Of a DNA stretch of 64,000 nucleotides, positions 24,515 to 36,417 are shown piece by piece (the first letter of the stretch is position 1; each line of letters opens with the position of its first letter). The position numbers were made by a program, and so were the translations under genes. The notes under the pieces are model-generated. The model saw only the letters and a list, made by a program, of their open reading frames with translations. It did not search any database and was not told where the DNA came from. Source of the DNA: Albula goreensis (Eukaryota > Chordata > Actinopteri > Albuliformes > Albulidae); the NCBI GenBank assembly GCA_022829145.1, contig CM040746.1, positions 28,773,832-28,837,831 on the forward strand. The letters are read 5' to 3'.

Positions 24515-25927
24515 ATTAAAACAAGTACAGTTTATTTAAGTTCCCCAAACAAACCTGAAATCTAAGGACTCATGGAAAGAATGGTATGGAAATTCCTGGA
24601 ACACATTTTTTCACAAATGACAATTCAAATTCTGGTTAATTCCAGCTGGAAGTACATGTCATGGATATCTGAGTATGAGTATCCAATTTTGGTTTACAAA
24701 CTGACAGGATAATAACATTAAAAATTGCTTGTTTGAAGAAGGTTTCATGTTACATAAATTATATAAATATGTAAAGTTATGCAGATCTATTTTGATTGCT
24801 CTCTATACATGTAACACAATTTTATAATATAATAAAATTAAATAATATGTATATTTCTGCCAATCAATACCCTGTTTTTTGATGATAGGTAGCTAGATTT
24901 TATCTAACCTTTGAATACATAGCAATATATACACATTCAAATGTTCAAATTATAACACACTCTCCAAGCATATCTGTAGATGTTCAACATTTGATGTTAA
25001 GATGGGTGGAGTTGTCACATAACATTTTAAGATAATCCTAAATAATTTCTTGATAATTATAAAAGGAGCATTTTCTACATCAACATTGACTCTGACTGAC
25101 CATATTTTCTATAATCACAAACAGACACATATTCCTTTAAAATTACAGGTCAAATGTGAGGATGTGATGTGAGGATGTGAGGATCCAGAATAGGACCTTT
25201 GTCTATAGAATATACAAGGATCATCTTTTGATCATGGTAGGATTTGTAATCTCTCAAAAGAAAGTAAAACATCTCTGTGCTCTGAATAATCCTATACATC
25301 CTGAGCAGGGATAAATATATTTCACAAGCACTGATTTTTCAATCTCTAAATCAACTACTTATTTAACATTTTACCCCAAGAGTTATTTTCAAGCAGTGAA
25401 TAAGCACCTCTGAAGACCTAAAGTAAGTAAAGTAAGAAATGCACAGAAAACAGAGATGGATACAACTCTTCTTTGTAACTTCTTGATGACAAATAGTAAT
25501 TTTGAGGAATTATCTCACTAGCTTGACACTAAATTCAGACTTAGCGAATCATACATTTGTCATATTTTTGATTCAGATCTTCTTTAGTGTGATTTATTAG
25601 GTCAATATTTCAAGTCAATATCTCTTAGTCATACCTTATTAGGTCATAATTATGAGGATCAACAGAACTGAGCTTCAAAACAACCACACCATTGTGTGTA
25701 TCTATGTGTAATAATGTATGTTGAGGTAAAAAATGATAAAAATAGATTAATTTTGATTAACAAAAGCCATGTAAATAAATACATAAATTACCTTTTAATC
25801 ATCATTATAACATTTCAAAGATGATGTTATAATTGTGATGGGTGACAGAACGCTTGAAATGGACAGGCTCCATGTAGGTTCAAAGTGAAGAAGGGGTTTC
25901 TGAGATTTTTACCTCATTTTCCTCCAT
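20385..25927 (-). CDS. Unnamed Pro/Ser-rich protein with espin-type WH2 motif
   Basis: Coding exons on the minus strand: 25913-25927 (MEENE, ATG at 25927), 23564-23765, 22554-22751, 22165-22280 and 20385-20507. All junctions have GT/AG and compatible phases (0, 1, 1, 0), giving 217 residues. Most of the protein is low-complexity Pro/Ser/Thr with many SP and TP sites. Near residues 142-173, SPELLSELKQSRSLR then GLTTVFSG closely resembles the WH2 actin-binding motif of espin (SPELLAEIKAGKSLKP...GLTTVFSG). A shorter similar start, SPQFLAELMQTQ, lies in the preceding exon at about residue 80. There are no ankyrin repeats and no C-terminal espin actin-bundling module. I do not recognise the gene. 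An actin-associated cytoplasmic role is inferred from the motif only. The exon structure is solid; identity is open. Confidence 0.7.
23793..23838. repeat. GTGAGG hexamer repeat
   Basis: About seven copies of GTGAGG/GTGAGA on the plus strand, about 30 bp upstream (in transcription sense) of the 3' splice site of the second coding exon of the WH2 gene. On the transcribed strand it reads CCTCAC and so extends the pyrimidine-rich tract. Confidence 0.85.
24451..24513. repeat. TTG/TTA trinucleotide repeat
   Basis: A short TTG run passes into about 16 TTA units; in the first long intron of the WH2 gene. Confidence 0.95.
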
Positions 25928-27006
25928 GGTGTTATCCCTCTCTGTATTAACAGAAGAAAAGACTGGAGCTCCTCACAGCTGTACAGACAAAAACATGTTG
26001 TTACTGGCCAGCATGTACAAACATGTAATAACAGTATCATGTTATTAAAGCACATAAAGCACAATTAAAAAGAGGCACATTGTGAGTAACATCTTCTGTA
26101 TAACATTAAAATCACAACTGGTAATTTCTCTCACAAGTTACCAAATGATAAAATGAATCTGAAAGACATACCTGCCTCAGCACAAATTACATGTGCTGAA
26201 TTTTCAATTATCAACAATTATCAACAAACACTGTTGTAATGTAGTATCAAAACATATTTTCCCCACAGGTACCTAAGGTATGCTATCAGGCAGAGTGGCT
26301 TGATTGTGAATTTGTCATTTATTTATTGTTTTGAAAAAAATATCACTCTTGACTGCTCTGCCACCTGTATCTGGCTACACTTTGCATAATGGCCAGTCAC
26401 ATGACTTGTGGTCGGATGCAGGGTTTCCTTTTATTGCCCGGGTGGGCATCTCAGTTTCACTGTAAGTATTAATAGATCTTGAAGACCCTGGAATTTACTG
26501 GCCACTGAAATAAACTTAAGTTGCAGACAAACGGGCACAGTTATAGGAATCCGGTGGCAGTGGTACAAATGATGAAAACACAACATCTGTATGTACGTTT
26601 AAACTATTAAAAGAGTGTTATATTTTATGATTTGTAGGAAATGTTATATATGTACTTCCCCATTAAATACAGACGGTCTTTTACAACTGCTTTACGGAAG
26701 ATTATAAGTATAGATTTGAGTGACATAAAATGACTTTTAACAGTCATGTCTGCGCTTTATTCTCTGTATATCTGCCATAATATAGAGTAAAAGGTCACAC
26801 AACTCCTTTTTGTTTCCATGTAGCCTCCTGTGTAATTGCAACCCTACAAATGAGATTAAAAACATACATCACTCGCGTTATGCAAAAATTGTATATTTAT
26901 AAGGCCTTGTCTACATTACTCTGTTTAAAAGCAAACCTACAACGACAAAAAGGTGGCCTACATAAGAACTACAGCTGTAAGAAACCTTGCAGTTCTTTAA
27001 ACTCAC

Positions 27007-27133
27007 CACAATGACTTCTCTTGGAAGACAAGGAGATAACCCCCTCTGACGACCCGGGCGGGCAATACGTGATTCCTGCGCTTTTTGAACGTCCAGTCGC
27101 TCCTCTTCCAGTCGCCACCGCGAAATCTGCAGA
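27007..27133. promoter_or_regulatory. Candidate promoter and 5' noncoding exon(s)
   Basis: A CpG-containing 127-bp block in an AT-rich area, bounded by opposite splice donors: on the minus strand TTGTG|GTGAGT at 27007/27006 (pointing to the MEENE exon, whose acceptor lies at 25942), and on the plus strand CAGA|GTAAGT at 27133/27134 (pointing towards tsc22d4). It probably holds the first noncoding exon of the WH2 gene and may be a bidirectional start region. No TATA box is seen. Inferred from splice signals and composition only. Confidence 0.4.
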
Positions 27134-28929
27134 GTAAGTCACAGATTAGTTGCAGAACTGAGTCCCCAAGGGGTTCGTATAATATTACCCGTTATTATGT
27201 ACGAGCTCTCCGTCTTGACAGTCTTTAGTAAACCATGTCGTACGCTCCGACATATTTTAGCTACTTCTTCAGATCAATTAATAGATTCCTTACGGCTTTC
27301 CTTCTTGAAATCTGTCCTATTTTATTCTGAGTTTCAGTGTAACGTCGACTTCCTGTGTAATTCTGAATTAATTATTGACATCGTTTTTATGACTCCAGAA
27401 GTCCAGAGGTTGTTGCCATTGGTAACAACTTGTGGGGGAAAAACTATTTAGTCCTTTATTGCTAATAAGTTAGTAAACATCCCCGCGTGTTCAGGATTCA
27501 ATGTGCCGTAAGGAGAAAACTGTGCCATAAGACAGAACATGACTGAAGAACAGGATTTTAAACGCAGCATAAACTTGTTCTCAGAGAAAATGCTAGCCTA
27601 CTCTTTGGGTCGGATTATAGAGGAAGGCTCAGCAACCAGCTAGGTAATCACTACATAACTGTAAAGTGTTGGGTCAGAAAAGTGGGTCGAAGTGTTATTT
27701 TAGTCTGTTGGCTTGTATTTGTTGTAAGTTCTCTACCAGCACTAAAACTGACCAGCAGGTCTCCGAGGATGTTGAGGCCCACAGCTATTTTGCAACTTCT
27801 TAACGTTAGCAAAAACATGTATCAGAGTTCTTTATGAAGTGAAACAGTGTAGCGATATACATTTCTGTATTAAATCATCCGATTTCTAAGCTGACTCGAT
27901 CTTAAAGTAATCGGCCTATACACTGTGGTTGAAGAATATTGTTAAATTATCAAACCTACTTGTGTTTTAAATCTTATCTTCTTCTCAAATTATGTTACTC
28001 CGTAATTTACTTTAGACACTGAGATTAGGCTAATTAATTGAGTGGACATCAAGTAGAGATATCTGTCTCATTGTGCAGTGGCGTTTTAGTTATTGGGGAA
28101 ACAGATTTTCCAAAAGCACTGGAAATGCACAGTGTTACTTTTCTGAGGTATCAGCACCATCTCTCTGGAGACTTTTCCTGGAGTGGCATTACCTAAGTGG
28201 CTATCCACAAGTGTGTAGAGTGTAGACACCCGACTGTTTGAAGCCGATTTCACTCAAATTCAATTTTGTTTGTATTATCATTTTACAATGCCAATGTGAC
28301 AAAGTGACTTCATACTGAACCAAGGATTTCCCTTGGGATATGTAATCTCTGGAAGGACTTGTTACAAGAGCACAGATCACCAATGGGATTGCACTGAAGC
28401 TTATGTAAATATAGATGCAGCTAGGAAATATAGGTTAACGCTCATTTTGTCTGGCCAGGAAATCTAAGAACATTTATTCATTCTGCCTAAAACAGAGGAA
28501 GGAAGATGCTCCAGCCTGCTTCAGGAAGGTCTGATAAAGGACAGCAAATGCAGGGGCTTTTTGCCCAAGATCTGGAATGGGACTGAGACACAGAGTGCTA
28601 CATACATGAATTAGCCATTTGAGTCTCTATAGATTCACTGTTTAACGAGTCTGTGTAACCTTGTCATCAAAACAATGTGTATATCACATGAGGAAGAAGC
28701 ATATTACCACAATTAAGAGAGAGATTAATGTCAAAAAACTGTCATTCTGTATTCATGTAGCAACATCCTATTCTGTTGTGACAAAATATATGCACAGATG
28801 CACACAAATATTCATCTGAATCTTATATTTTTAACAGATCATGTCACTGTGCCTTGTACCTTCTTCCTAAAATGTACCTGTCACAAACACAGGATTTTGT
28901 TCAAGGCATAAATTTTCTTCCCATTTAAA

Positions 28930-29140
28930 GAAAGGTGACAGTGTAATAATGGTTAGCGAACTGGGCTTGTAAGGGTTGTTTGCAGGTTGCTCTGCCATTG
29001 TGCCCTTTAGCTAGGTACTTAACCTGATTTGTTAATGTTACCTGTGCAAATGGATAGTGTGTTGAAAACAAATATGTAAAGGGTAAAATGGATGAGAGTG
29101 TCCACTGAATGTTGGTAATGTAGTGCAATGCAATTAATCA
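28930..29140 (+). mobile_element. Degenerate tRNA-derived SINE
   Basis: AATGGTTAGCGAACTGGGC then TTGTAAGGGTTG.TTGCAGGTTG resembles a tRNA-like head with A and B boxes; TGCCCTTTAGCTAGGTAC then TTAACCTGA is the usual teleost SINE body (CCCTTGAGCAAGGTACTTAACC). The 3' end decays into ATGTA/GCAATGCAAT-type sequence. Confidence 0.7.
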
Positions 29141-30479
29141 CAAAAACCTCCCGAGTTCAGCCCCCATGACTGCAGTTATGCACCACTGATAATAAATGTT
29201 ATTGTTTTTCTTTACATTCTCATTATCCAAAATTACTCACATGTTACCCATTTAAACAGCCGGATATGCGATTTATGGATTTCAAAGTCAAAAAGAATTA
29301 GTCATTTACAAAAACGGACAGCAATACAAAAATATTATAGTGCATACTGCTTGTGAAAGGAGAATGAGGTTTCATGAATCACATTATACGTGGTGCCACA
29401 GCAAGCTCTAAATCAGTCCGTTCTCTGAACCAATTAAAGGTTTTGCAGATTAGTTCAACTCAGCCAGGTTTGCTTAGCACAGGTACCTCCACCCGTTTGG
29501 GGTGTTATGAAACATTTACCCCTCACTGCCCAGTGTTGACTATTCAATATCTGTGTTTCCGCAACCGGCCGTTAGATGTCATTCTTACCTCATGACATTG
29601 TAAATTGTTTTCATTTTTTATTTATTTTATATTCACATTTTATATGCGGCACATACATGTAAAAACACGAAAGAAACAGTTGTATGTAGTTTGTCATTGT
29701 CAAAATTTTACGCTGAAAAATACTTTGACGGAAATATAGATAGCAGACACGTCAGTGAACCATGCCTGCTAGCTAGAGGAATGCTAAAAGGTGACCCGGT
29801 TAAACATATTATAAAAAAAGAAAAAGAAATATGAGAAAATTAAATTACTGGATCCAGTTATATCATAACTAAATTATCGTTTAATGGTCTGAATGAATTG
29901 TGTACCTTCACTATGTGTACGTTACCAATATTCAAACACCACTGTTACAATGCTCAGAATGAACACACATATCGTAGTTTACCATTCGAGCGTGCTCTGG
30001 TACGTGCAAGTAGTGAGATACGACTGGAAGGCTATTTATGCTCCTAAAGACTGCAGTGAAAAAGTTGCCAGAATCTTAATTTTACATTTTTTGTTCCACT
30101 GTCATAGCTGCAATTACCCACATGAGGTATATGACAGAATTTGCAGGCTGGGGGTCATTTGAACCGGCCAATTTCAAGCCCCAGCTCAGGGTCCATTCAA
30201 CCTGAAGGTTTGTACACAACATACGACTTTAAATATGATTCGAGTTATTAGTAAATAGCTAATAGTGACCCATTACAGCCTATCCTGTGTTTAATTATTC
30301 GGGATCTTAAGTCTGAACTTAACCAATGAATGTATAACATTTTTATGCATAGCACATATGTTTACACAGAATGTTAAAAATGAAGTTAAATCAAAAGGGA
30401 AGCAGAAAAAAAGTTTCTAGATTCCAAAAAAGAATTTAGCAATCTAGATTCGCGTTAAGTTAGGGTGTATCGTGTTTAT

Positions 30480-30495
30480 AACGTCAAATGACGTT
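30480..30495. promoter_or_regulatory. Inverted pair of CRE half-sites
   Basis: AACGTCAAATGACGTT: two CGTCA/TGACG half-sites facing each other across four bases, a plausible CREB/ATF-type bZIP target. An ETS-like ACTTCCG lies about 20 bp downstream. Function is inferred. Confidence 0.35.
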
Positions 30496-32141
30496 CTCTG
30501 CACAAGGGGTGGAACTTCCGCATAGAAAAGTTGTCAACAGATGTCTAGCATTCAAGCTAACTGAAGAAAAATAAATATGAAGCTAGCTAGGAAGATACCT
30601 TTGAGTTTACAGTCTAAATGTAGTTAGCAGCACTGCAAATTAAAGAAATTAAGAAACGAACATGAGTGAAGAATATGGAGGACAGAGAAACTAAGTCGAT
30701 ATCTGTCGAAAATAGTATGTCTAATGTTATTTGAGTTGTCTAATAGTCAGAGGCAAAACATCCTGACTATCTGTCAGATAGCTGACAAATAGTTATATCA
30801 GATTTTATTACTTTTAAGATATTTTTCTTGGATTTGGGTGGTAATTTAGCTAACTGTTATTGGGCAACGCGGGACACGGAATATTCTCCGAGTACCCCCC
30901 TCGGCTCACGTCATTTCAACTTTTTCTTCAACAAAATTTCCAGCTTAGTGTGTTGTTTTTTCTTTTGGACTCGAGCATCTGGAATTTGCCAAGAAAACAA
31001 AACTACGTGTGGAACGAGCTGAGACAGTTTAGGGATGCAGCCATGCTATAACTGCGATATAATTAGCAAATAGAATTAAACAAAAATCGGGAACATCTCA
31101 TTGTCTGTGGTTATCTTGTAAGCTAGCAGTGTGGCTAACACCAAACTTTCTAATTTCCTGTTTTAAGCTTTCTGGTTGTCACGGACTGAAACTTGACTGT
31201 CTGACATTGACAACATGCTTTTAGATAGGCTAGGTTGATACCGTATCTTTACGACAGGTTGTGTACCTAGCTGGTAATTTTGAAACAACTATACGCATAA
31301 AAGAACAATCTGATGTAATGTCGACATTATTTAATTTATTTTCTGGTCTGAAACTGTTGTTGACAAATGTTGTGTAATACTGTTTCCACAAGCTGAAAAT
31401 TCGACGGCTATGAGCCTCATGGTACCAAGAGATGTCATCGATCTGGACGAAGAAACGCGTTTGAAATAGTGTATAAGGCTCGCATACCAGCTTAATGTCT
31501 AAGCGTGCTCGTTAACCGCCCTACAGATGACTTGTTTTGGCTCTGAGATCGCTTTGAACATCTAATGTGACTGCAACTGAATACGTAGATACTCAGTGGT
31601 GTTTTATCACATCTAGCTTTGAAAGCATGCATTTTAAGCTAGTTAAATTGAATTTGATGTTGTTTTGAGTTTTATGTAACATTACAATAACCTAACAAAT
31701 AACTTGGTTATCCACTTAAAATTGTGACATGCACTCCAAGTCCGAACGTAGCCATTCCAGTATCGCTAGCTAGTGGGCTAACGTTAGCGAGTTAGTTGGC
31801 TACAGCAACTCCATCGCACTTCTGCAGTACGTGTGACACCTTATTCTGTGTGGCAGTGTGAGTGTTGTGACATACAGTCGCCGTATAGCTTCGATAACTA
31901 AGACTGTTTATTTCTCCGCAACTTCTGCATAGCTTGCTTGTTGGTTTGACCAGTGAACTGTCGGTTGTAGCCGCAGTGAATTCTCGTCACCACCTTTTTT
32001 TTACAGTAGTCTTTTAAATATGTAGCAAACGAAGTTATTGGCATATACAAACTAACGTTTCGTTGGCGTGGCTGTTAAATAATGTTACAATAAAATAGTA
32101 TTTTAGGAGGAAAGGAAACGGAACTGCTACTTTTCTTGCAG

Positions 32142-32286
32142 TGGATCAAAAAGACAACGAAACCGACTTCCTTAACCATTCTTCAGCTTCCTTTCCCATA
32201 CCGTTTTTACGATGAAGTTAATCTGCTACTGTATTGATACAACAGCGCAAATCGATTAACAGGATGAAATGACCGATGAAAACAAG
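32142..32286 (+). other. tsc22d4: Probable 5'UTR exon of tsc22d4
   Basis: A strong acceptor (ctacttttcttgcag, ending 32141) and a strong donor (AACAAG|GTATGT, 32286/32287) bound 145 bp with no long frame. It ends with overlapping upstream starts: ATGAAATGA at 32264 (a two-codon uORF) and an ATG at 32269 that would close soon after splicing. Either could dampen translation of the main ORF. Confidence 0.5.
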
Positions 32287-33114
32287 GTATGTGCTTTATA
32301 TCGATTTCTGATTTATGTATTGCAACCAACTCAATGTACTTTAACCTATATTTGAAGACTGAACATATTGAAAAGAAGCAGTAAATACTTCATGTGATTT
32401 CCGATTGCTAATCGCAGTAGTAGTATTGGCCTCACAGATATTTATATCTAGAACTGAGCTGCAGTGCCAATTTACATAGACTTAAGCAAATACATCGTTG
32501 CGCAACACTTGGCTTCTACCACGTATTTATTTATAAATGTCTCAAGTACAGAAGGAAAATAATGTGGAGGAAATGGCCTGTACTTGTGTGTGGCAGAAAT
32601 GCCCAGAATGACCTTAATACAAACTACATACAGTATATCTTATAACAGGACCTAATGTTTATTGGTTTATTAGTTGCTTGGGTTGTTGGGGACTTTAAAA
32701 ACATCGTGTTTAAAACATCTGCTCATTAAGTTTTACTACCTTGAAAGTTGGAGAGGACCTTATCAAAGCGATAGGAAAAGCATATCAGATAACTGTCTGC
32801 ACTTATTTGTATGTTTTGCATACAATAACTTCAAGAATCTTAGTAAAACTTATGAGATATTGGTAACTGCAAACTGTTTTTTCTCCTTTTTAAGAACATG
32901 GAATGATGGCTAAACCAAAATAGACTGAACATCCTCCAAAGATTTCCACCTTTACATGCTCCTCTTTTTTATTTATATGTAAGAAAGATGGAATCAAGTT
33001 TTATTTTAGTGATGGGATAACCAAGCAATTCAAGACCTCTTGGGGAAAAAAAGGTGACTTTTGAACTGTCAAAAAAACAGTTTGGGCTAAGGAGAAACCT
33101 CTCCTCTGGATAAA

Positions 33115-36100
33115 ATGAGTGGAGGTAAAAAGAAAAGTGGTTTCCAGATCACCAGTGTGACCTCAGACTACAGTCAGGCATCGGTGGACTCACAGAAATC
33201 GTCATTCCCAGGGGACTCGGGCGGGCCTACTGGGAAAGCTCTGTCCAACGGAGGACAGGGCACAGCCCACTCGTCATCCCTCACTTCCAGACAGACATCC
33301 CCTCCACACAGCGGCTCCTTGGGGAGGGTGGGGGCGGGTGGTCCAGGAGGAACAGGTGAGCCCAGGGCACCACCCTCAGGCCCAACAGCCTCCAGCAGCG
33401 GAGGCGCCACGACAGCTGTGCTGGCTGGAGCAGGAGAGGGCAGAGTGCCCAATGGGCCGACGCTGCTGGACACCACCAGGGCTATCCACCACCATACCAG
33501 TTCCAGCCAGCCAGGCACTCCTGTGACTGCCAGAAAGCAATTGTCCCAGGAGCATGGTGGGGCACATTCCTCCCGTTTCCGTGTCGTGCGCTTGGGCCAG
33601 GGTCTTGGGGAACCATACCGCCGTGGCCGCTGGACCTGCGTGGACTTTCTGGAGCGGGAGGGAGGGGAAGAACGGGGACTGAGGCGTGTAATGGATAGCA
33701 TGAGGCATGCCCACTCTCTAGAGTCACTGGAGACTGTGGGACTCAGCGGGGTGGAGGGCAGTGGTGGAGGGGCCATGCTGAAACCTCTGGGGCACATCCG
33801 AGCTCTTAGGTCAGGACACCTCGTCCACTCCCAGGGTACAACACACTGTCTTGCACCCCATGTTGGTGTAGATGGGGGTGCACCCAGCAAGCCCTTCAAT
33901 GAAGGGCAGGCAGAAGCCACTTCACCAAAGGGAGGTTCCATGTCCAAAACCAGAGGCTTCTCCAGTGGGCCCCCCTCCCCATCCCACAAAGATGCCCCCA
34001 AATTGAGACTGGGGGATACCACCACCCTTGACCCCTCCCTCTCCAGCTTCCCATGCGCAGCCTCACCCCAGACCCAGCAGGAGGCCCGTCTCATCTCACC
34101 CCCACGGCATCCATCTGATTCTGTACGCCCTCGCCACATCCCCTCTCCACTGCGCCTGGACATGGAATCTGCAGGGAAGGTATGTTTGGAATAAAACCAC
34201 CCTGTTTTTCATTAAATTATCATTCAGATTTTGGCAGAGGCCGCATGTAGGATGCTGAAGTATCAGCTACATTCAAAAACTGTTTTCAATCTACCTACAG
34301 TAACTTCATTTGAGCATTTATGTTGGATGCAGAGGTGCCTGTAGTTTTGTAGTTTAAGTGACTGAGTAACAGTTACCTCTATGTAGCATGATGAAGAGGA
34401 ACTGCAGTATTCCAAATGGAATCATGGTATGAAATGCAGATTATCCATACTGCATTAGGTATAAAGTATCTCTCAGCAAATTGCATTGACAAAATACTTT
34501 TTGCTATTGATTTCTTATTCTATTTAGAGAATGCGTTTGATGACTTAAGTTATTCTGTAACACTTTGGGCTGATTTCCTGGACAGGGATTAAGCCTAGTC
34601 CTACACTAAAAGCAAACTTCAGTGAAGATCCCCTGAGAAAAGCCTTTAGTCTATGACAAAGTTCAATCCAGGTATGGGAAAACAACCCTATACATTTATT
34701 TTTGAAGTCGAAATATCTTTATGAAGTACAGTTAGAGATAAGTGGCCTTAATGTCGGGCCAGTGCTATGCAGATTTCCTGATCTGAATTTCATGATTTCT
34801 GAATTAGCTCATACAGTCCATCCATGGATAAGCTGAGCCATTAAACAATTTACCGATCTGTAAATTTGTTTAGCATCAACGGGGGAAAGCCCACTTTCTC
34901 ATGCAATGGTTGACTGACATTGTTAATGATAAGCTAGTGATATTTGCATTAATTATATCTTAATTACTTCCGTAGTCACTGTTGCGAGAGACTCGTTCTC
35001 AGCCAAGCTCCCCAAGTCCCCTCCTGTCCAGAGATGGAGCCTTCCATCACATTGGGACCCCTCTTCAAACCCCCTCTGCCCTCAGCTTGGCACAGTCCAT
35101 GTTTGGAGTTGGTGGAGCATTTCATCTGGAAGATGAAAGGTAAGGAAAATATTTAATTGGTCAGTGTTAATTGTCCTGTGTGATTGGACACAATGGATCT
35201 GTGTGTTTGTTATGTCTACTTACAACAGTTTGCATCAGTTCCTAATACACTGATTAAAGCTGAAATGAAATGCACGCTTTCCATTATATAGAGGAGGCGG
35301 GACTTGAAGGGTGGAGCTTTCATGGCTGCCTCACTTCGGAGTAAAGCCTTGGTCATTACTCAAAGGTAGAATAGCAGTGCAGCATTAAATCCCTTCCAAA
35401 CATGGCAGTGTAAAATTTTAATTGGGAAAATCTCTCGAGTGGGTGTTTTCACCTATAATAATACCAGGACCAGCCACCATGTTAATATACATGAAGCATA
35501 TTTTTTTGGTCAGTGCCTGTCAAATGCACTGCACAGGACCTTGAAAAAACTGGCATACAAACTTCATTTATATTGTTTTAGACCATGGGGTTTATTTTAG
35601 AATGGCTGAACTGCCAGTTATGCAGGCAGTGAATGTGCTGCATCGTTCTATTCTCACACAACTTGATTAACCCATAAACTGCAATAGTGAAGACATCATT
35701 AGATTTTTGCAACAAAAAAAAAAATTGATATTAATGGTAACGTCTTGTGTAGTATATCAGTATTGGAAGGTTGGAAGGTCTTTAGGTTTAATGACTAAGA
35801 CTTGATTATTACATGGTGTTTATTTATGTATTTTAAAATCAGTGGTGGAAGAGGTCAGTCTCACTTTCAGACACAAGGCTCAAAAAAAAAAAAAAAAAAA
35901 ACTGCAAAACTACTGTTGGCCAGGGTGCGATCTGTAGCTTTCCTCTCAGAGTCAAAGTCCCATCTCAGAGGATCTGTGTTTCCCCACCTCCTCCTCCTCC
36001 TCTTCGTCCTCCTCTCTCTGCACTGCTTGAAAGAGAATACAGATAGCCCAGAGGTGTCTGAACTTCACAGTTCAGTGTGTACAGTCACAGAGAGGGCACA

Positions 36101-36381
36101 AATGCCTCGACAATGCAGTGTTCTCTCTGTAACTAGTGCACGCCCACACATATACATGGACGCGCACAAAACAGAAAACATCTGACAATATGCAACAATA
36201 TTCAGTATCCTCTCATCTCTGTCTGTTTTATCAGTGAAAACATATTTCTTGGTTAATTATTAGATTTATTTTCAAACTAATTGTTAAGGTTGAAATTTGG
36301 TCAGAAGTTAGTGTTTTTATGGACTGTGTAAAGTTTACCTCCTCTTTGCCACAGTCACCACTGGCACTTGTGACACTTCTA

Positions 36382-36417
<36 letters not shown>

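Larger units (their letters stand above)
27134..32141. other. Upstream region of tsc22d4
   Basis: About 5 kb with no coding exon I can support. A degenerate SINE lies near 28.93-29.14 kb. Around 30.48-30.55 kb there is an inverted pair of CRE half-sites followed by an ETS-like ACTTCCG, a possible tsc22d4 promoter. The open frames at 30828-31051 are short and unlike any family known to me. Confidence 0.45.

Noticed and set aside
30828-31051. Two short overlapping frames upstream of tsc22d4 considered as an upstream coding exon
   Set aside because: No similarity to TSC22 N termini. The accepted ATG at 33115 already begins with the conserved box [15 protein letters not shown].
33174-34163. A 329-codon open frame on the minus strand opposite tsc22d4 exon 1
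   Set aside because: It is the antisense shadow of a GC-rich, Pro/Ser/Gly-rich coding exon. The plus frame carries the conserved TSC22D4 boxes.
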